Of a stretch of DNA of 64,000 bases, positions 1 through 6,895 are shown piece by piece; positions within the stretch are counted from its first letter, which is position 1, and each line of letters opens with the position of its first letter. A program made the translations under genes and the position numbers. This DNA is from Mycolicibacterium rhodesiae JS60 (lineage in GTDB: Bacteria; Actinomycetota; Actinomycetes; Mycobacteriales; Mycobacteriaceae). The notes beneath the pieces were generated by a model. That model made no database searches. It saw only the letters and a list, made by a program, of their open reading frames with translations, and was not told the origin of the DNA. The DNA lies in NCBI GenBank assembly GCA_000230935.2, contig AGIQ01000002.1, positions 1,847,932 through 1,911,931 on the forward strand, in the 5' to 3' direction.

Positions 1-101
1 TGCGCCGACGGCCCGATTGGTTGGGCTAGCAACGCGATCCTTCGACCCTGAATGGCGGGAAGCGCGGGGCGGATTCGAGAGGTTTGTTGCCGACGCCCGA
101 C

Positions 102-428
102 TCAAACGCCGATTCGTTGATCGTACTGCGGGCAGTACTCATTGACGGATAGAGCTAGGAACTGGTGCGCCAAGTCCAGGTTGACCGACGTATATCGCGC
201 GATGCGCTCTGTCACCTGCCCGGGATCCCTGTTGCGGCTGAGGAAGTAGCACGCCGACCTACCCGTGCTGATCAGGTTCTCGGAGTTCTGCTGAAAGCCA
301 AGAGCTTTGGCGGTACTTACGAAGCTTTCATTGTCGGCGTGTGCCGCTGGCGCCCCGAACAGCGTCAGCGCTACTCCCACGACGGTGCAGCCGATCATTC
401 TGGTAGACATACGCATTCGGGTTCCCAT
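102..428 (-). CDS. Secreted DUF732 family protein
   Basis: Small exported protein of about 108 residues. Reading frame stays open upstream to 563, but the Met at 428 is preferred because it directly precedes a basic start and a hydrophobic core ending in the signal-peptidase-like site APAAHA-DN. The mature part (about 75 residues) has the DUF732 pattern: a helix beginning SFVSTAKALGF, a GRSACYFL segment and a late Cys (EYCPQY), so one disulfide is likely. DUF732 proteins are common, functionally unassigned mycobacterial secreted proteins. It lies 38 nt downstream of a second DUF732 gene on the same strand, so the two probably form an operon and arose by duplication. Function is unknown. Confidence 0.8.
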   Translation of the reverse strand: MGTRMRMSTRMIGCTVVGVALTLFGAPAAHADNESFVSTAKALGFQQNSENLISTGRSACYFLSRNRDPGQVTERIARYTSVNLDLAHQFLALSVNEYCPQYDQRIGV

Positions 429-466
429 CTGAGAAATGGCGCTCGCGGAGCAGATCTTGGCTACGT

Positions 467-793
467 TCACTGTGGGCACAGGTAGATGAACGCCAGTTGA
501 GTAATGACTGGAGACACCCCTGTCGCCGAATATCCGACCAACCCGATGTCGCGCTTCTGGCATGCCAGTTGGCCGCTATCCAGCAGTTCCGCGTCGCTGT
601 GGAACGCCATGTTGTCGCGGCTGACCGAGAACACCCGGTGCACCTGGTCAAGATACTGAAGCTCAATGGGCGTCAGCGGGGTCAACGGTTCTGCCATCGC
701 GGCCTGGGCGCCGACCACGTTCATGGCGGCTGCCAGTAATGACCCGGCCAACAAGCACTTTGGGATGCTCAACTCCGTCGCCTTCCGCCACAT
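467..793 (-). CDS. Secreted DUF732 family protein, tandem paralogue
   Basis: About 108 residues. The Met at 793 (MWRKATELS) is chosen although the frame is open to 1006, because it is followed by a hydrophobic segment and a cleavage-like AQAAMA-EP. The mature sequence contains YLDQVHRVF, an SGQLACQK stretch and the C-terminal FIYLCPQ, giving the same two-cysteine layout as its downstream neighbour. It is the first gene of a probable two-gene leftward unit. The roughly 390 nt upstream (794-1180) carry no gene and hold the promoter of the divergent oxygenase with its operator. Role is unknown; secretion is inferred from the signal sequence only. Confidence 0.78.
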   Translation of the reverse strand: MWRKATELSIPKCLLAGSLLAAAMNVVGAQAAMAEPLTPLTPIELQYLDQVHRVFSVSRDNMAFHSDAELLDSGQLACQKRDIGLVGYSATGVSPVITQLAFIYLCPQ

Positions 794-1040
794 CTCTGAT
801 TCCAATCTGTTGCCGATGGTAATTCGATTTGATTCACGCCGCGTCGGATCGGCGGTTCTCAAGACCGGTGCGCGCGTGTCGGGGGGACGCTCATCTGCTC
901 GCACCGGGTGGTGGTCGACAATCCGCCGTCGAATGGGGGAGGGGTAGGCGATGGCTGCCGCAAACCGGCACGGCGTGCGGCCAAACGGGACCCTCCGAAG
1001 TCTCACCCCATGACAGGTGAGGGCGCGAATCTAGACAATT

Positions 1041-1062
1041 ATGTGTACTTGGGTGTAAACAT
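1041..1062. promoter_or_regulatory. Operator A1: dyad ATGTGTAC-N6-GTAAACAT
   Basis: A 22 bp imperfect inverted repeat (one mismatch per half) lies about 120 nt upstream of the oxygenase gene, in the otherwise empty 794-1180 stretch. The same motif with the same 6 bp spacing occurs upstream of the P450 operon (11247-11268) and, more weakly, upstream of the TetR gene (5956-5977). Size and symmetry suit a TetR-family dimer. That the regulator at 5195-5851 binds here is an inference from co-location. Confidence 0.7.
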
Positions 1063-1180
1063 ATAGACGACGCGGTTTTGACACTCGCGAGTTGGTTCTG
1101 GAAGCAGGGCACAGTCGCGAGCGATTCACTGCGCTTGACATGCCCGTTTAGGGCCGACAGAGAAAGAAGGAGCGAGTCCC

Positions 1181-2731
1181 ATGGAGCAGCGCGGGGTGTT
1201 CTGGCCGATGGCCTTCGAGGCGGAAGTACCCGAGTGTCGGGTGATCGGTGAGATTCCCAAGGACATCTACGGGGGCTTCTACCGTAACGGGCCCACCCAG
1301 CGGCATCCCGCGCGTCAGGGCAACGAAACGGTGTTCACCACCGACGGAATGGTGCAGGGCCTCATTATCGAGAACGGCAAGGCTTCGTTCCGCAACCGGT
1401 GGGTCCGGACACCAAAGTTCTGCGCTGAGGAACGGGCGGGGCGAGCCCTGTTCGACTGGGCCGATTGCGAAGCAAAGGACTGGACGGCGCTCGGATTGGG
1501 TGACGTCATTCGCAATCGTTACACCGAGGGGCTTTCCCACAGCACGGCAATGGTCAATGCCTTTCCGTTCGGCGACAACCTCTTCGCCGTCGGTGAGCAG
1601 TCGGGTGCTCCGCTCGCACTCGATCCCCTGACGCTGGAGACCAAGGGGTACCCAGTCTGGGGCGGAAGGTTGTCAGCCGGCATTCGCGAGCCCGTCGCAT
1701 TCGGCGACGGCAACATGGCACCTCACCCCAAGTGGGACAACGACACTCAGGTCCTCTACGCCTGGGGATATAGCGATCAACCCCCATATGTCACCCTGCA
1801 TTGGGTCAACCCTGATGGATCGATGCGTAGCCGGGCACTCGATGACGCCCCCCACGCAACGGTGGCGCACGACGCGTGGCTCACCGAGAACTACTTCATC
1901 CTGCCGTTCCAGCCGTTCACGATCTCGCTAGAGCGCGCCAACAAGGGAATTGGCGGATATGGTTGGGAGACTGAGCTGCCGATCGTGTTGGCGGTCGTCG
2001 ACCGTCACGACATCGACGCGCCGGTACGCTACATCACCGCGGACATCGAACCGCAGTACATGATGCATATGTTGTCGGCGAACGAGGTTGGGGATCGGAT
2101 CACGCTGGATGCTCCGCTGTTCGGCCGTCCGCCATTTCAGACCATCGACATGGCTCAGCCGGGCGATGCATTCATCCCGTTCTTTCAGGTGTCGCCCAGC
2201 AAGCTCGGGCGGTGGACCATGGACATGGCCGCCGAGACCGTCTCCAGCGAGATCCTCGATGACGTCATGTGCGAACTGCCGAAGATCGACGAGCGTTTCT
2301 TCGGAAAGCCTTATCAGTGGGGCTATTTCATCGGTGGCGAGGAGAGCGGCAGCCGGCCCGGCGCGATGCGGATGAACACCTTGATTCGTCGCGACATGCG
2401 CTCCGGTGCGGACCAGCGGCGCAAGCTGACGGACAACAAGCATCATGCCGTGTTGGAGCCGGCGTTCATACCACGGACCCCCGAATCCGCGGAGGGCGAC
2501 GGATATCTGATCGTCCCGGTCTCGAAGTTCGTCGACCACCTCGGCGAATACCAGTTGTTCGATGCCGATGACATTGCCAGCGGGCCCATCGCGACTATTG
2601 AGCTGCCATTTCACATGGGGTGGACGCCCCACGGACACTGGATGGACTTCCGTACCGTGGACTCGATCAGCAAGAGCACACTGCGGCTCGGGCAAGAAGC
2701 AGCGGAAGACGCACCGTGGATATCCGCCTGA
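1181..2731 (+). CDS. Carotenoid/lignostilbene-type cleavage oxygenase
   Basis: 516-residue member of the RPE65/carotenoid cleavage oxygenase family, non-haem Fe(II) enzymes that split C=C bonds of carotenoids, apocarotenoids or stilbenes with O2. The family's N-terminal GGFYRNGPTQ motif is at about 31-40. Four histidines sit where the propeller iron ligands are expected: H182 (APHPKWD), H230 (TVAHDAW), H296 (MMHMLSA) and H484 or H486 near the C-terminus (TPHGHW). Length is normal for the family. The start follows a strong AGAAGGAG ribosome site. It is first in a rightward unit with an acyl-CoA ligase and a crotonase, and the promoter carries operator A1. Substrate cannot be told from sequence; the setting suggests catabolism rather than pigment synthesis. 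Confidence 0.9.
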   Translation: MEQRGVFWPMAFEAEVPECRVIGEIPKDIYGGFYRNGPTQRHPARQGNETVFTTDGMVQGLIIENGKASFRNRWVRTPKFCAEERAGRALFDWADCEAKDWTALGLGDVIRNRYTEGLSHSTAMVNAFPFGDNLFAVGEQSGAPLALDPLTLETKGYPVWGGRLSAGIREPVAFGDGNMAPHPKWDNDTQVLYAWGYSDQPPYVTLHWVNPDGSMRSRALDDAPHATVAHDAWLTENYFILPFQPFTISLERANKGIGGYGWETELPIVLAVVDRHDIDAPVRYITADIEPQYMMHMLSANEVGDRITLDAPLFGRPPFQTIDMAQPGDAFIPFFQVSPSKLGRWTMDMAAETVSSEILDDVMCELPKIDERFFGKPYQWGYFIGGEESGSRPGAMRMNTLIRRDMRSGADQRRKLTDNKHHAVLEPAFIPRTPESAEGDGYLIVPVSKFVDHLGEYQLFDADDIASGPIATIELPFHMGWTPHGHWMDFRTVDSISKSTLRLGQEAAEDAPWISA

Positions 2732-2771
2732 CTTGGGCTGCCAGCAGTGGGGATACGCGACCGACGAAGGT

Positions 2772-4370
2772 ATGACTATGACAACGGTGTCGACCAGCCC
2801 GAACTCGGTGAGCGAACTGCTCAGTGTCCGTTCGGGGTTAACGCCTGACGACGTGGTGGTTCGGTGCGCCGGAGAGGCTGTTACTGCCCGGGAGCTGGAC
2901 GACCGGGTCACCCGCGTTGCGCGGGGATTGCTCGCTCAGGGCCTCCAACCCGGAGACAGAGTAGGCGTGCTCTTGCCGACTTCGATGCCCTTCGTCGAGC
3001 TGATCTTTGCGTGTTCGCGCGCGGGTCTCGTTCAGGTGCCGCTCAACGCATTTCTCAAGGGGGACTTCCTTCGTCATCAACTCGTCGACAGTGGGGCCGC
3101 GGCATTGGTTACCGACGAAGACGGGTTGCGAACGGCGGTGCCGCTGCTCGATGACACCCAGATCGAGCACACCATCACGGTGGAGTCCGACTACGAACAG
3201 CTGCGCAACCATTCCGGCGAGGAACCGTTGCCGTCGTGCGAACCGTCGGAACTGGCAGTGCTGATGTACACCTCGGGGACCACCGGTCTGCCCAAGGCGT
3301 GCATGCTGAGCCACGCTTACCAGATCAACGTTGCGCGCGCCTATCACGAGGCAGGTTGGGTGGCCACCAACGAACGGGTTTACACCGCGTTGCCGCTGTA
3401 TCACGCCGCCGGTCAACTCACCGCGTTGATGACTGCCCTCTATGCGGCCGGAGACATCGTATTTCCCGATAGATTCCGGGCCACCCAATTCATGCTCGAC
3501 GCCGCCGAGAACGAGGCGACGCTGGTCCTCGGCGTGATGGCGATGGCCACCGCAATCCTGGCGTCCTCGCCTGACAACGATCCGCCATTCGGCGTGGTGC
3601 CGAAGGCGATCTGGGTACCGCTCGATGCCGCCAACCAGAAGGCGTTCGCCGACAGGTTTGGGTGCCGGGTCACTTCCGAAGGCTACGGTCAATCTGAGGC
3701 GACGGCCATCTGCCTCAACCCCTTCGACTCAGGCATCCGTCGTCCGGGAACCATGGGACGCCCGACCAGTTTTGTCGAGGTCGCCGTCGTCGACGACAAC
3801 GATGCCGAGGTGCCGATCGGAGAAGTCGGCGAGCTGGTGGTCCGCCCGCGGGTGCCTGGTGCGATCTTCTCCGGGTATTGGAACCGTCCGGATGCGACGG
3901 TAGCCGCATTCCGGAACCTCTGGTACCACACCGGTGACTACGGCCGCCGTCACGACGATGGCTTTTTCTCCTTCGTGGACCGGAAGAAGGATGCGATGAG
4001 GCGCCGAGGAGAGAACGTCTCCTCAGTCGAATTGGAGCGGGCGATCATGGCCCACGCCTCGATACGCGAGGCAGCCGTGCACGCGGTTCCGTCGCAGCTC
4101 GGTGAGGACGACATCAAGGTGTGCCTGGTACTTGCCGATGACCCCATCGACCTGCCTGAACTGTTCGAATTCTTCAAGGAGAAACTGCCCTACTTCGCCG
4201 TTCCGCGCTATGTAGAGTTTCTCGCGGAGTTGCCCAAGAACGGAGTCGGCCGAGTGCTCAAACACAAGTTGCGCGAGGAGGGCGTCAACAGTTCGACGGT
4301 CGATCTGGAATCGCTTGGCCTGGCGGTGGCAAAGGCTGATCGACGTGGGCGGGACTCCCGTGGGAAATGA
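2772..4370 (+). CDS. Acyl-CoA synthetase (AMP-forming, class I adenylating enzyme)
   Basis: About 532 residues. ATP-dependent activation of a carboxylic acid to its acyl-AMP and then CoA thioester. The P-loop-like A3 motif MYTSGTTGLPKA, the EGYGQSEAT segment, WYHTGDYG (A7) and the late Lys region PKNGVGRVLKH (A10) are all visible in order. Starts at 2772 or 2778 are both possible (Met-Thr-Met-Thr); the frame is open further upstream through the oxygenase 3' end, but that part is not ligase-like. It begins 40 nt after the oxygenase and overlaps the following crotonase, so it is probably co-transcribed with both. It likely activates an acid made by oxidative cleavage. Substrate unknown. Confidence 0.9.
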   Translation: MTMTTVSTSPNSVSELLSVRSGLTPDDVVVRCAGEAVTARELDDRVTRVARGLLAQGLQPGDRVGVLLPTSMPFVELIFACSRAGLVQVPLNAFLKGDFLRHQLVDSGAAALVTDEDGLRTAVPLLDDTQIEHTITVESDYEQLRNHSGEEPLPSCEPSELAVLMYTSGTTGLPKACMLSHAYQINVARAYHEAGWVATNERVYTALPLYHAAGQLTALMTALYAAGDIVFPDRFRATQFMLDAAENEATLVLGVMAMATAILASSPDNDPPFGVVPKAIWVPLDAANQKAFADRFGCRVTSEGYGQSEATAICLNPFDSGIRRPGTMGRPTSFVEVAVVDDNDAEVPIGEVGELVVRPRVPGAIFSGYWNRPDATVAAFRNLWYHTGDYGRRHDDGFFSFVDRKKDAMRRRGENVSSVELERAIMAHASIREAAVHAVPSQLGEDDIKVCLVLADDPIDLPELFEFFKEKLPYFAVPRYVEFLAELPKNGVGRVLKHKLREEGVNSSTVDLESLGLAVAKADRRGRDSRGK

Positions 4371-5193
4371 TGCCTTCGCCGAGGATCACGGTACGACGAG
4401 ACTGATTCGCCTCAACCGCCCCGATAAGGGAAACGGCATGGCGGGCACACTGCTTCGGGACCTCATCGAGCTCGCCGAGGACGCGGCGGCAAAAGACGAG
4501 CTGCGCGCCGTAGTGACAACGGGGGCCGGCAAGGCGTACAGCGTCGGAGCCGACTTCGGCGAACTATCCATGATTGGTGACGGTGATCTCGTCGACGTGG
4601 TCAACTCGGGCCGCGTCGGTGGTGAGCCGACGATGCTCGCCCAATCCCGCCAACAGCGTGATCTCGACTCGATGGGAATCGGCCGCTGGACGATGCGCTT
4701 TTGGAGCATCGACAAGCCGACGATTGCGGCGATCAACGGTGGCGCCGGTGGCGGGGGTTTCGCCCTTGCTCTGCTTCACGACTTCCGCATCATGTCGAGC
4801 AGCGCTCGGATGACCCCGGCCTTCGGCCGACTCGGTCTGGGTCCGGAGATGGGCACTGGGTGGCTGCTGCCACGGATCGTCGGCAGGCAGCGCGCCAGAG
4901 ACCTGCTCTACCGCTGTCCCATCATCACTGCGGCCGAGGCGCTCGACTACGGACTCGTCGACGAGGTGGTCGAGCCCGAGCGGCTCGAGGCCAGGGCGTT
5001 GGAGTATGCCGCCGAACTGTCGGTGCACCCACCGCTTGGCGTTCGCGCAACCAAGCGCCTGCTCAATGTCTCCGATGACATGCCGCTGGACCGCTACTTG
5101 GAGCGGGAGTGGACTTCGCAACTGCGCCTGTTCGGCGCCCCCGACACGTTGGCGGCCTTCGAAGCGACGTCCCGCGCGATCCGGGGCACGTGA
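4360..5193 (+). CDS. Crotonase-superfamily protein lacking the usual hydratase glutamates
   Basis: About 277 residues. The crotonase fold is clear: RLIRLNRPDKGNGM, the oxyanion-hole segment GAGKAYSVGADF, GGAGGGGFALAL and the LPRIVG region. In true enoyl-CoA hydratases two Glu (144 and 164 in the rat enzyme) catalyse hydration; here the matching places read GGGFAL and AFGRLG, so both are absent. A Glu a few residues on (GLGPEMG) could substitute. Hydratase, isomerase, hydrolase or C-C lyase activity are all possible. The GTG at 4360 overlaps the ligase stop by 11 nt; GTG at 4345, preceded by AAAGG, is an alternative. Last gene of the rightward unit, ending one base from the convergent TetR gene. 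Confidence 0.82.
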   Translation: MGNDAFAEDHGTTRLIRLNRPDKGNGMAGTLLRDLIELAEDAAAKDELRAVVTTGAGKAYSVGADFGELSMIGDGDLVDVVNSGRVGGEPTMLAQSRQQRDLDSMGIGRWTMRFWSIDKPTIAAINGGAGGGGFALALLHDFRIMSSSARMTPAFGRLGLGPEMGTGWLLPRIVGRQRARDLLYRCPIITAAEALDYGLVDEVVEPERLEARALEYAAELSVHPPLGVRATKRLLNVSDDMPLDRYLEREWTSQLRLFGAPDTLAAFEATSRAIRGT

Positions 5194-5194
5194 A

Positions 5195-5851
5195 CTAGGA
5201 GCCCTCGGCGATCAACGCGGGCAGGACCCGGCGGTTGAACAGATGTATAGCATCGACTACCTCGTCCGGGGTTCCCATGAACGCGCCGAATAAGGCCAAG
5301 CCCCACAAGCTCGCATTGAGCAGGTCGATGACGGTCTTCGGATCGTCCCCGGGATTGAGCTGGCCGTCGGCTGCGGCTTGGGCGACCGCCGACTCGTAGA
5401 TTTGTCGCAGGTCGGCTACCCAGGCTTCGATGATGTCGGCGAACTCGGGTTCGCGAAGTCCGTCGACGAGCGAGGCGATCAGGATGCGGGAGAAGTTCGG
5501 ATCTTCCCGATGAACCTGAGCTCCGGCCAGGAACGACGACGACAGCCTTTCGAATGCGGTTCCCGTCGACCTGTATCCCGCCTCGACGGTCCGCTCTCGT
5601 AACGCCTCCTGTATCCATTCCAGGACGTTCGCGTAGAGCACCCGCTTGGACTCGTAGTAGCGGTATAGGAGCGAGCGGCTGATCTCGGCCCGTTTTGCAA
5701 CCGCCTCGTGTGTCGCCTTGCCGTACCCCAATTCCACGAAGACAGCGAGCGCATCGCGCAGGATGCGCTGCCTGGTCCGAGTCGAATCCGAACCGACCGG
5801 CCTGCCCATCGTTGGCTGCGTACGCCGTCGGGCGCGTTTGGGTGCCGACAT
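5195..5851 (-). CDS. TetR family transcriptional regulator (candidate repressor of operator A)
   Basis: About 218 residues. A basic N-terminus precedes a TetR helix-turn-helix (RILRDALAVFVELGYGKATHEAVAKR then SLLYRYYESK, split here; residues about 30-75), followed by an all-helical ligand-binding domain. The Met at 5851 is chosen because GGCAGGGA lies at ribosome-site distance; the frame extends to 5914. It sits between the convergent crotonase and the co-directional dikinase operon. A copy of dyad motif A lies about 105 nt upstream, as expected for autoregulation, and two stronger copies lie at the two neighbouring catabolic promoters. The inducer, by family analogy, would be a small pathway ligand such as an acyl-CoA. 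Confidence 0.88.
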   Translation of the reverse strand: MSAPKRARRRTQPTMGRPVGSDSTRTRQRILRDALAVFVELGYGKATHEAVAKRAEISRSLLYRYYESKRVLYANVLEWIQEALRERTVEAGYRSTGTAFERLSSSFLAGAQVHREDPNFSRILIASLVDGLREPEFADIIEAWVADLRQIYESAVAQAAADGQLNPGDDPKTVIDLLNASLWGLALFGAFMGTPDEVVDAIHLFNRRVLPALIAEGS

Positions 5852-5955
5852 CGTGGTGTCCCTGCCTTCGTCGTCCGTTTTCGACCGCATCCGAACGTTA
5901 CGCAATCTGTGCACGATGGGATCCTCGACGCGGGCGCTCGCGGGTCTCTAAGTTT

Positions 5956-5977
5956 ATGTGGACACTATCGTAAATAA
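5956..5977. promoter_or_regulatory. Operator A3: degenerate copy ATGTGGAC-N6-GTAAATAA
   Basis: Located in the 159 nt between the TetR gene start (5851) and the end of the 6011-6895 gene. It keeps the half-site and the 6 bp spacer of the two stronger copies (1041-1062 and 11247-11268) with about two substitutions. Position suits autoregulation of the TetR gene. It is weaker evidence on its own than the other two. Confidence 0.5.
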
Positions 5978-6010
5978 TCCGATGGGCCCGTTGACTGCGC
6001 CGCCTCGAGC

Positions 6011-6895
6011 TCAATGCATTTGGCGTACGACACCCTGCTCGATCATGCCGAATCCCGTTGCACCGTCACCCCGATGCAGCGCGGCGAACTCGTCGAAGGC
6101 ACTGTGGGTCGGCCCCGTGCGTTCGAAGCCCATCGGGGAGAAGTGACCACCGTGACGGACTGCCCGAACGTCGATCGCCTCGTCATCAGCGAACGTGATG
6201 GTGGTGCCGACGAAGAGCCCCATCGCGTCTCGCGTGATGGAAAAACTCTTCACGAGATCGACCGAATCGGACTTCATTCGGTAGCCCTGCAACACCTCTG
6301 AGCCATCGTTCAACATGACCCGGAATGCGCTGATCGCGTAGTCGGGGAACGTCCAGAAGAATCCGATCGTCTCGCGCAGATTGATCGACTCGTCGCGGAA
6401 GCCCCACGTGCGGTCCCGAACCCCTGCGCCGTCGATGGCGTACTCCACGCCCCGGATGGTGAGGCGGCCCGCAACCGTTGCGGCGCGCTGGTAATGAGCC
6501 AGCGGAACCTTGGCGTCGAACTCGAAGCCGGCGGGGGCCTTCTCCCCGGTGTAGTCGGCCAGGGCGAACTGAGGCGTCCAGATGAGTTCGCCCGTGATCG
6601 AATCGGAGTCGACCGAGAAGCGGTCGCCGAAGTCGAATGTTATCGATTCACTAGAAACGGTTCCGGACTCGACGGGTTCGACGATCTCGTCTACCTGGTC
6701 GCCGACGTGCACGGTGAGACGCGCCCGTCGGCCTTCGGCGTTGGGCGACGTCGAAACGTGCAGCGCCCCGTACAGGTCGTGGCGGGTGTCCCAGAAACAC
6801 AGATAGGCGTTGTCACGCCAGGGCCTTTCATCGGTAATACCGAGGTGGACCGCCTCACACAGAGGTCCCCACGTGGTCGTGATCTGAGAGGTCAT
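6011..6895 (-). CDS. Lipocalin-like/DUF7064-type hypothetical protein
   Basis: 294 residues, rich in beta-strand, no signal peptide or membrane segment. The most distinctive piece is in the middle: YAIDGAGVRDRTWGFRD, a D-G-x-G-x-R-D-x-x-W-G pattern seen in two-domain lipocalin-like actinobacterial proteins (the DUF7064/AttH-CrtC-like group, recalled without a search). W/R-rich strands surround a probable hydrophobic ligand pocket. Its ATG overlaps the stop of the upstream dikinase by 4 nt (ATGA), so the two are translationally coupled and probably work together. No enzymatic function can be given; ligand carriage or an isomerase/hydratase-like role on a terpenoid substrate is speculation. Confidence 0.75.
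   Translation of the reverse strand: MTSQITTTWGPLCEAVHLGITDERPWRDNAYLCFWDTRHDLYGALHVSTSPNAEGRRARLTVHVGDQVDEIVEPVESGTVSSESITFDFGDRFSVDSDSITGELIWTPQFALADYTGEKAPAGFEFDAKVPLAHYQRAATVAGRLTIRGVEYAIDGAGVRDRTWGFRDESINLRETIGFFWTFPDYAISAFRVMLNDGSEVLQGYRMKSDSVDLVKSFSITRDAMGLFVGTTITFADDEAIDVRAVRHGGHFSPMGFERTGPTHSAFDEFAALHRGDGATGFGMIEQGVVRQMH

Noticed and set aside
1928..2911. 327-codon minus-strand open frame
   Set aside because: Opposite the oxygenase 3' half; no motif and no ribosome site.
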